A stretch of DNA of 7,013 nucleotides. It comes from Tannerella sp. (GTDB taxonomy: Bacteria; Bacteroidota; Bacteroidia; Bacteroidales; Tannerellaceae). Numbering within the stretch: position 1 is the first letter of the stretch; each line of letters begins with the position of its first letter. Made by a program: the position numbers and the translations under genes. The DNA lies in contig JAITPH010000133.1 of assembly GCA_031289515.1 (NCBI GenBank), forward strand, positions 1-7,013, read 5' to 3'. Of the stretch, positions 1-4,909 are shown one piece after another. The notes beneath the pieces are model-generated. The model was not told the origin of the DNA, searched no databases, and saw nothing but the letters and a program-made list of their open reading frames with translations.

Positions 1-1152
1 TTGGGAATAGGAAAAGAGGTCACTCTGGACGCTTTTGTAAACCTGAAATCGGGCATTCAGCCGATACGTTTTCTCAAGACGTCGCATACCGAATTTCCTG
101 CGGGCGAAGTCAAGTTCAGCAACGGCGAGTTGCGCGAAATGCTTGATATTCCCGCATCGGAGGCGTATATCCGTTCCTCGCTGCTTGCCGTTCCGGCAGT
201 CGGCGAAGCATTGCGGCAGGCGCAGCTCGACGTCAAAAGGTCGCACAGCGTCGCGTTCCTTTCCGGGCTTACCGTCGGAGGCATGGATCAGACCGAAAAC
301 ATGTATACGGACTATCTCGAAACGACCTCAAGAAATGCGTATATCGAACTCAACGACTGCGGCTCGTGCACCGAGCAGATAGCCGATTATTTCGGCTGTT
401 TCGGCATGATTTCGACTATAGTCACCGCCTGTTCGTCGTCGGCAAACACTATCATGATGGGCGCGGACATGATCAAAGACGGTCGCGCCGACATCGTCGT
501 AGCCGGAGGATGCGAATGTCTTTCGCGCTATCACGTGAACGGCTTCAATACGCTGATGATACTCGATACGGAGCAGTGCAAACCGTTCGACCGCGACCGT
601 GCAGGCATCAATCTCGGAGAAGGCGCGGGATATGTCGTTCTTGAATCCGTAGAATCGGCGTCGAAGCGGGGCGTGCGTCCGATAGGCAAGGTTTCGGGAT
701 ATTACAATGCCTGCGACGCTTATCATGCGACGGCTTCTTCGCCGGACGGACTTGGCCCCTATCTCGCAATGAAAGGCGCAATCGAGAATGCAGGACTGAA
801 ACCGGAAGATATAGACTATCTGAACAGTCACGGAACAGGAACGCAAAACAACGATCTGACCGAAGGACTTGCCGTGATGCGCGTTTTTGGCGACAGTGTT
901 CCGCCGCTCTCGTCGATAAAGGCTTTCACCGGCCATACGACGAGTGCAGCCGGAGGATTCGAGGCCGTCGTATCGCTTCTTGCCATCGGGCATAATTTCC
1001 TGCCTGTAAATATGAACTTCAAAAACAGGATTGAAGAACACGGTTTCACTCCGGTGACAGACCCCGAACCCGCGCGCCGGATAAGACATGTCCTGTCAAA
1101 TTCATTCGGTTTCGGAGGTAATGATTCGGCTATTGTCTTATCGGAAATCTAA
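1..1152 (+). CDS. Beta-ketoacyl-ACP synthase (FabF/KAS II-like), 5'-truncated by the window edge
   Basis: Condensing enzyme of the thiolase fold that would catalyse decarboxylative Claisen condensation of malonyl-ACP onto an acyl-ACP in the cytoplasm. The triad is intact: nucleophilic Cys144 in TACSSS (codon 430-432), His277 in HGTGT, and His312 in GHTTSAAGG preceded by Lys307. The conserved PFDRDRAG...GEGAG stretch (about 195-210) and the terminal NSFGFGGND block (367-375) are also present. The first visible codon is TTG, but the protein begins where a FabF-type enzyme already reads LG(I)G..., so roughly 10-15 N-terminal residues, including the usual (V/I)TG(I/M)G strand, lie upstream; TTG is read here as an internal Leu. 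The next gene, a catalytically dead KS homologue, starts 6 nt after the stop, which suggests a KS/chain-length-factor heterodimer as in type II PKS and APE systems. Primary fatty acid synthesis is the alternative role; the neighbours argue for a specialised pathway. Confidence 0.93.
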   Translation: MGIGKEVTLDAFVNLKSGIQPIRFLKTSHTEFPAGEVKFSNGELREMLDIPASEAYIRSSLLAVPAVGEALRQAQLDVKRSHSVAFLSGLTVGGMDQTENMYTDYLETTSRNAYIELNDCGSCTEQIADYFGCFGMISTIVTACSSSANTIMMGADMIKDGRADIVVAGGCECLSRYHVNGFNTLMILDTEQCKPFDRDRAGINLGEGAGYVVLESVESASKRGVRPIGKVSGYYNACDAYHATASSPDGLGPYLAMKGAIENAGLKPEDIDYLNSHGTGTQNNDLTEGLAVMRVFGDSVPPLSSIKAFTGHTTSAAGGFEAVVSLLAIGHNFLPVNMNFKNRIEEHGFTPVTDPEPARRIRHVLSNSFGFGGNDSAIVLSEI

Positions 1153-1158
1153 TCTGCT

Positions 1159-2217
1159 ATGCCGGTATATATTCAATCATCAAATCAAATATCGGTACAG
1201 AAACCGTTCTCGGACGAATGGTTTTATGACCCGGTATATTACAGCGGGAAGCGGGTAGCTTCCATCGACGTCAGGTTTGCAGATTATCTGTCGCCCCTGA
1301 TGTCGCGCCGGATGTGCGCGCTGCTCAAGCGGGCTGTCGTCGCGTCAAGGAAAACATTGAAGGATGCAGGCATTGAGACGCCCGACGCCATCATTAGCGG
1401 AACAGGTCTCGGATGTATCGACAATACTGAAAAGTTTCTCGTGTCGATGTTGGAGAATGGTGAAAAGACCCTTCAGCCGTCATATTTCATGCAATCGACG
1501 CACAATGTAGTCAGTTCGACTGTCGCGATAGACCTCAAATGTCACGGATATAACAACAGTTTTGTGCATCGCGGCGTGTCGTTTGAACATGCCTTGCTCG
1601 ACGCGATGATGCAGTTTGCCCGTAAACGCATCAACAACGCATTGGTAGGCGGATTCGACGAACTGACGGATAACTATTATAATATGTTCGGGAAGATAGG
1701 AATGTACAATTTTGCAACGGACGATTCTCCGAAAATGAAATGTTTCGCATCGGAGGCGGCCGTCAGCATGGCTCTTTCTGCCGAGAAGACGGAGAAAACG
1801 CTGTGCGAGGTGAACGGCGTCGAATTGATGTACCGGCCTGCCTGCGACCGTATACGCGAAGCTCTCGACCGGATGCTTGCCGGGGCGGGATGCGGATTGT
1901 CGGATGTCGACGCCGTCATTACCGGCATTAATACAAACGCCGCCGATGACGAGGTCTATTTTCGGGTTGCGGAAAATGTCTTCGCCTGTCGTCCGGTCGT
2001 TCAATACAAGCACATATTCGGCGAATCGTTTTCGTCGTCGGCAATGGCTGTTCATGTAGCAGCTACATGCCTCGATAAAGGCAGCATACCGTCGTTTCTG
2101 GTTTCAGACAGGTTTGCCGGAGCGCCGACCGGAGACATTACCGGCGTGAAACGGATATTGCTATATAATCATCACAAAAACAAATCACATTCACTTATAC
2201 TCTTATCGTCATGTTGA
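1159..2217 (+). CDS. Beta-ketoacyl synthase-like protein lacking the catalytic triad (chain-length-factor/KS-beta type)
   Basis: A 352-residue protein that aligns by eye with the preceding KS but has lost all catalytic positions. Ungapped alignment back from the shared GG(C/F)(E/D) strand (Gly164-Gly165) puts Gly139 at the nucleophile position; the local sequence is HRGVSF, not TACSSS. The HGTGT motif is replaced by GINTN (256-260), and the last His by Glu289 in KHIFGES, although Lys284 is kept. This matches the family of KS N-terminal-like proteins in APE/flexirubin clusters that act as structural or chain-length partners of an active KS (family knowledge). Heterodimerisation with the upstream product is inferred from adjacency. 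The final dozen or so residues (NKSHSLILLSSC) follow the last recognisable KS strand (RILLYN) and look like an unstructured tail; its codons overlap the next gene's ATG by 7 nt (2211-2217), so translation of the two is probably coupled. There is no clear Shine-Dalgarno in the 6-nt gap upstream. Confidence 0.85.
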   Translation: MPVYIQSSNQISVQKPFSDEWFYDPVYYSGKRVASIDVRFADYLSPLMSRRMCALLKRAVVASRKTLKDAGIETPDAIISGTGLGCIDNTEKFLVSMLENGEKTLQPSYFMQSTHNVVSSTVAIDLKCHGYNNSFVHRGVSFEHALLDAMMQFARKRINNALVGGFDELTDNYYNMFGKIGMYNFATDDSPKMKCFASEAAVSMALSAEKTEKTLCEVNGVELMYRPACDRIREALDRMLAGAGCGLSDVDAVITGINTNAADDEVYFRVAENVFACRPVVQYKHIFGESFSSSAMAVHVAATCLDKGSIPSFLVSDRFAGAPTGDITGVKRILLYNHHKNKSHSLILLSSC

Positions 2218-2570
2218 AATTAATTATATGTTCGATCGTACAATGCGTTTTTCTCGCGTCGGGACAGGTTTTCCTGAAGTTAGCCCTTGCCAAAATGGAT
2301 AAATTCTGCTGGACATGGAAGTTCTTCCGCGATCTGGCGCTCAATTGGCAGTTGGCGGCGTCCGGACTGTCGATGGTCATGGCATCGCTTATCTGGTTTT
2401 ATATACTTAAACATAATGATTTGTCGCTTGCATATCCCCTGATCAGCATCAGCTATATTTTCGGGACGTTTGCAGCCGTTTTTATCTTTCACGAGACAGT
2501 GACGCCGACCCGCTGGATTGGCGTGCTGTTTATTATGATAGGAGTTGGATTTCTTACTCGACAGGGTTAA
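2211..2570 (+). CDS. Small EamA/SMR-type membrane protein, probable lipid-intermediate flippase subunit
   Basis: 119 residues with four predicted membrane helices (about 2-25, 43-66, 71-94, 99-116), the size of single EmrE/ArnE-type units, which work as dimers in the inner membrane. The segment LSLAYPLISISYIF (71-84), followed by HE (94-95) and a final TPTRWIGV...IGV helix, is typical of EamA/DMT proteins. EmrE transports cationic drugs through Glu14 in helix 1. Aligning helix 1 on Gly18 and Lys23 (EmrE Gly17 and Lys22) puts Leu15 at the Glu14 position, so classic proton-coupled drug antiport is unlikely. ArnE/ArnF-type flippases for undecaprenyl-linked sugars have a similar small architecture and are the better analogy. 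Its position between the KS pair and the LolA-like carrier suggests movement of a lipid or headgroup intermediate of the pigment across the inner membrane. The substrate is not visible in the sequence. The ATG overlaps the preceding stop region by 7 nt. Confidence 0.8.
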   Translation: MLKLIICSIVQCVFLASGQVFLKLALAKMDKFCWTWKFFRDLALNWQLAASGLSMVMASLIWFYILKHNDLSLAYPLISISYIFGTFAAVFIFHETVTPTRWIGVLFIMIGVGFLTRQG

Positions 2571-2572
2571 TC

Positions 2573-2591
2573 AATTAAAAATTAAAAATTA
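2573..2591 (+). repeat. AT-rich AATTAAA iterations in the leader ahead of the LolA-like gene
   Basis: The 29-nt gap 2571-2599 is the only real intergenic space in the window. It contains about 2.7 direct copies of the 7-bp unit AATTAAA, then CGAATTAT running straight into the ATG at 2600. No Shine-Dalgarno is visible. AT-rich, SD-less leaders are characteristic of Bacteroidota, where unstructured A-rich sequence before the start aids translation initiation. I see no TTTG / TAnnTTTG promoter pair inside the gap, so I read it as a translation leader rather than a promoter. Similar ATTAAAA-type runs are common between genes in this phylum. Confidence 0.55.
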
Positions 2592-2599
2592 CGAATTAT

Positions 2600-3232
2600 A
2601 TGAGATTTTACTTGTTACTTGTTGGATTGTTTGGCGTCGTTGCTTCCCTGTTTGCCCAGTATCAGGAAGCTACGGAGGCGGAGAAGGCGAAAATCGCAGG
2701 CAGTATAACCGGCGCATCGGGCGCTATGAATACTATGATTTGCGATTTTACGCAGGTCAAGGAATTGTCGTTCATGGACGAAAAGGCGACTTCCGAGGGA
2801 AAAATGTACTATAAGAAAGAGAACAAAATACGCTGGGAATACACGAAACCGTACAAATACGTATTTTCGACAGACGGCAAGGACGTGAGCATGACAACCG
2901 GCGACAGGACGAACAAAACGCCGGTCAAATCAAACAGGTTGTTCGGCGAGATAAGCAAAATAATGATTGGAAGCGTCAGCGGAAAGGGATTGGTCGGCTC
3001 GCCCGATTTCGATACGCAGTTCTTAGTCGGAAAAGACGGTTACAAGCTGCAACTGACGCCGTTGAAAAAGGAGATAAAAGACATATTTTCGGCAATCAAT
3101 CTGTTTGTGGACAAGTCGGACAGCCGCGTGCATACGGTCGAACTCGTCGAGAAAAGCGGGGACAGAACTGTTATCAGCCTTAAAAATATCAAGATAAATA
3201 CGACCATAGATGAAGAACTTTTTTCTAATTAG
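2600..3232 (+). CDS. LolA-family outer-membrane lipoprotein/lipid carrier, periplasmic
   Basis: A 210-residue secreted protein. Residues 1-19 form a Sec signal peptide (MRF, then a hydrophobic run ending SLFA, with cleavage likely before Gln20); there is no lipobox, so the product should be soluble in the periplasm. The LolA signature is clear at about 48-90: CDFTQVKEL, then a strand ending GKMYYKKENKIRWEYTKPYKY and VFSTDGKDV. The C-terminal third carries the expected LTPLKKEI... and VELVEKSGD...ISLKNIKIN strands of the open beta-barrel. The length suits LolA. The family shuttles lipoproteins from the inner to the outer membrane; members inside APE clusters are thought instead to carry the polyene lipid, which is my inference here. 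The next gene, a lipoprotein, starts 23 nt before this stop, and an RND/MMPL pump follows two genes later, giving a pump-carrier-acceptor arrangement. Confidence 0.9.
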   Translation: MRFYLLLVGLFGVVASLFAQYQEATEAEKAKIAGSITGASGAMNTMICDFTQVKELSFMDEKATSEGKMYYKKENKIRWEYTKPYKYVFSTDGKDVSMTTGDRTNKTPVKSNRLFGEISKIMIGSVSGKGLVGSPDFDTQFLVGKDGYKLQLTPLKKEIKDIFSAINLFVDKSDSRVHTVELVEKSGDRTVISLKNIKINTTIDEELFSN

Positions 3233-3776
3233 CATACTGTTCGCGTTGATTACCGGTTGCGCTTCGACGACGCCGACCGTCAGACGGATGCAGACAGCCA
3301 GACCGTCGGAGCGTGCCGTATGGACGGAAAGTCTGCGCTCCGACACGCTGAAAAACAGCTATCGCATCGTCTTGAAAAGGCAGGATAACAGCATTACCGG
3401 TCTATGTTTTGTGAAGCGATACGGCAACGAATGGCGCGGAACGCTTATTAACGAGATGGGAACAAAGATTTTCGACTTCACCGTCGGCGACGATAAATGC
3501 ACGCTTCTCAACGTCATTTCGATGCTTGACAAAGGATATATCCGCAAGACGGTCGAAGATGATTTGTATTTCCTTTTCAACGTAGACAATCCGGCTTCGT
3601 CGTTCGGTCGCCGCGAACTCGAACGGTTTGAGCAGGACGGCGCTGTTGTGATTAATTACGCGAAGAAGCAGATTTTGCTGTTGCCGGACGGCTCCGTCGC
3701 TTTGATTAACAATCACAACATGAGATATGAATTAAGAAAAATGATTGATATAGACCGTAATAAAGTGATATTATAG
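3210..3776 (+). CDS. Small lipoprotein of unassigned family, candidate outer-membrane acceptor for the LolA-like carrier
   Basis: 188 residues beginning with a type II signal peptide: MKNFF, a hydrophobic core, then lipobox LITGC with Cys17 as the predicted lipidated residue. The following residues (ASTTPTV) lack the acidic run that marks surface-exported Bacteroidota lipoproteins, so a periplasm-facing anchor is expected. The mature part is mostly predicted beta strand: NSYRIVLKRQDNSITGLCFV (49-68), then a WRGTLINEMGTKIFDFTV stretch (75-92) and an LDKGYIRKTVEDDLYFLF segment (106-123). I cannot name its family with certainty. The two possibilities I considered are a LolB-like barrel and the DUF3261-type lipoproteins that sit beside the MMPL pump in proteobacterial APE clusters. 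The start is fixed because only this ATG yields a complete signal peptide. It lies within the LolA-like gene (23-nt overlap), so the two are probably translationally coupled. The next gene starts immediately after the TAG, with no spacer. Confidence 0.82.
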   Translation: MKNFFLISILFALITGCASTTPTVRRMQTARPSERAVWTESLRSDTLKNSYRIVLKRQDNSITGLCFVKRYGNEWRGTLINEMGTKIFDFTVGDDKCTLLNVISMLDKGYIRKTVEDDLYFLFNVDNPASSFGRRELERFEQDGAVVINYAKKQILLLPDGSVALINNHNMRYELRKMIDIDRNKVIL

Positions 3777-4907
3777 ATGCTTAAAGATAATTTCTTTACG
3801 ATAAAAGATAAAAAGGATATTGAGACCGGCCGGGATTATCGCTTGGCTCTTAACGGTCTGCATCCTATTTTTCAGGCTCACTTTGCAGGCAGTCCGGTCA
3901 TGCCCGGCGCGTGCGTGGCGCAAATGATAAAAGAACTGACGTCGGACTATACCGGCAAGGATCTGTTTATCGCCAATGTCAGGAACAACAAATTTTTTGT
4001 CGGCATAAATCCTGTCGAATATCCGGAAATAGATGTTCGGATTACATTGTCGAAACCTAAGCAGGAAGACGGATTCCCCGCAGTTTCTGCGGTAATAAGT
4101 CATGGCGATACCGTTCTCTCAAAAGCATTGATGAGCTTTAAGACAACGCCTTTGCTGCAGGAACAAATGCGCAGGCTGCGTATTTGCGTGATTGTGCCTG
4201 CATATAATAATGAAAAAACTGTCGCCGCCGTGCTTAACGACATCATGCAATATACCGATTATTTGATTGTAGTCAACGACGGCTCGACGGATAAAACGAC
4301 GGAAATAGTCGAAAGTTTTGAGCACAAAATTGATGTATTATCGTACAGGGAAAACAGGGGAAAGGGCTATGCGCTGAATGAGGGGCTTGATATTGCGGAA
4401 ATGATGGGTTTCAGGTACGCTATAACGATGGATTCCGACGGACAGCATTTTGCTTCGGAAATAGTGAAGTTTGTCGATTGTGTCGAAAAATATCCCGATG
4501 CTTTTCTGATAGGGCAACGCACGACTAAAGGCGATATGCCCGCCAAAAACAGTTTCGCCAATAAATTTTCAAATTTCTGGTTTACCGTTCAGACCGCTCG
4601 TTGCCTGCGCGATACGCAGAACGGCTTTCGCCTCTATCCGATAACGAAAATGAAAGGGATGAGATCGTATTCATGCCGGTATGAAGCTGAACTTGAAATT
4701 CTTGTGCGCTCGGCATGGCGAGGTATCAGGATAGCGTCCGTTCCTACTCTTGTATATTATCCGCCCGACGATGAGCGGGTAACGCATTTCCGTCCGGGAC
4801 TGGACTTTTTGCGTATCAGCGTAATGAATACCGTCCTGACTTTTCTCGCTATTGTATATGGCTATCCTTCTATGCTTTATCGTTTATTATTCACCGGAAA
4901 GAAATAG
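3777..4907 (+). CDS. Fusion protein: hot-dog 3-hydroxyacyl-ACP dehydratase-like domain plus family 2 glycosyltransferase
   Basis: 376 residues in two domains. Residues 1-122 are a FabZ/FabA-type hot-dog domain with the hallmark HFAGSPVMPG (His35 to Gly44); His35 is the expected catalytic His, but the usual Glu/Asp five residues after PG is Gln49. After a short linker (about 123-133), residues 134-330 form a GT-A fold like the dolichol-/polyprenyl-phosphate mannose synthase group: VIVPAYNNEKT (138-148), VNDGSTDKT (166-174), the DXD metal and nucleotide-sugar motif as DSDGQH (219-224), and RDTQNGFRLY (278-287). A hydrophobic segment at about 344-370 may anchor it to the inner membrane. Separate dehydratase and GT2 genes are adjacent in proteobacterial APE clusters as I recall them, so this looks like fusion of neighbours. 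The likely roles are double-bond formation in the polyene and sugar transfer to a lipid; both are inferred. The gene abuts the lipoprotein stop, and the pump starts 2 nt after its own stop. Confidence 0.88.
   Translation: MLKDNFFTIKDKKDIETGRDYRLALNGLHPIFQAHFAGSPVMPGACVAQMIKELTSDYTGKDLFIANVRNNKFFVGINPVEYPEIDVRITLSKPKQEDGFPAVSAVISHGDTVLSKALMSFKTTPLLQEQMRRLRICVIVPAYNNEKTVAAVLNDIMQYTDYLIVVNDGSTDKTTEIVESFEHKIDVLSYRENRGKGYALNEGLDIAEMMGFRYAITMDSDGQHFASEIVKFVDCVEKYPDAFLIGQRTTKGDMPAKNSFANKFSNFWFTVQTARCLRDTQNGFRLYPITKMKGMRSYSCRYEAELEILVRSAWRGIRIASVPTLVYYPPDDERVTHFRPGLDFLRISVMNTVLTFLAIVYGYPSMLYRLLFTGKK
4159..4169 (+). promoter_or_regulatory. Possible internal translation start for the glycosyltransferase domain
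   Basis: Within the domain linker an in-frame ATG at 4167 (Met131, MRRLRICVIVPAYNN) is preceded by AGGAA at 4159-4163. A product started here would be a standard GT2 of about 246 residues. The motif may be the relic of a formerly separate gene start, or may still allow a free GT to be made. Bacteroidota rarely depend on Shine-Dalgarno pairing and the spacing is short, so this is weak evidence. Confidence 0.25.
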
Positions 4908-4909
4908 TC

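Noticed and set aside
1..3. TTG as a true start codon of the KS
   Set aside because: The protein would lack the conserved N-terminal strand of KS enzymes; the frame is open to the window edge, so the gene almost certainly begins upstream.
328..1089. 253-codon minus-strand frame opposite the KS
   Set aside because: It is antisense to the Cys-His-His active-site region of a well-conserved KS; its product is basic and Cys/Arg-rich with no family resemblance.
1480..2055. 191-codon minus-strand frame opposite the KS-like gene
   Set aside because: It is a shadow of the plus-strand gene, with no domain, no promoter and no leader.
1159..2217. Second catalytically active ketosynthase
   Set aside because: No TACSS, HGTGT or GHT motif remains at the aligned positions.
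2571..2599. Internal promoter in the gap before the LolA-like gene
   Set aside because: No TTTG -33 / TAnnTTTG -7 Bacteroidota promoter pair is visible in the 29 nt.
2545..2814. Plus-strand 89-codon frame across the end of the EamA/SMR gene and the start of the LolA-like gene
   Set aside because: It overlaps two better supported genes in another frame and its composition (YGGGEGENRRQYNRR) is not protein-like.
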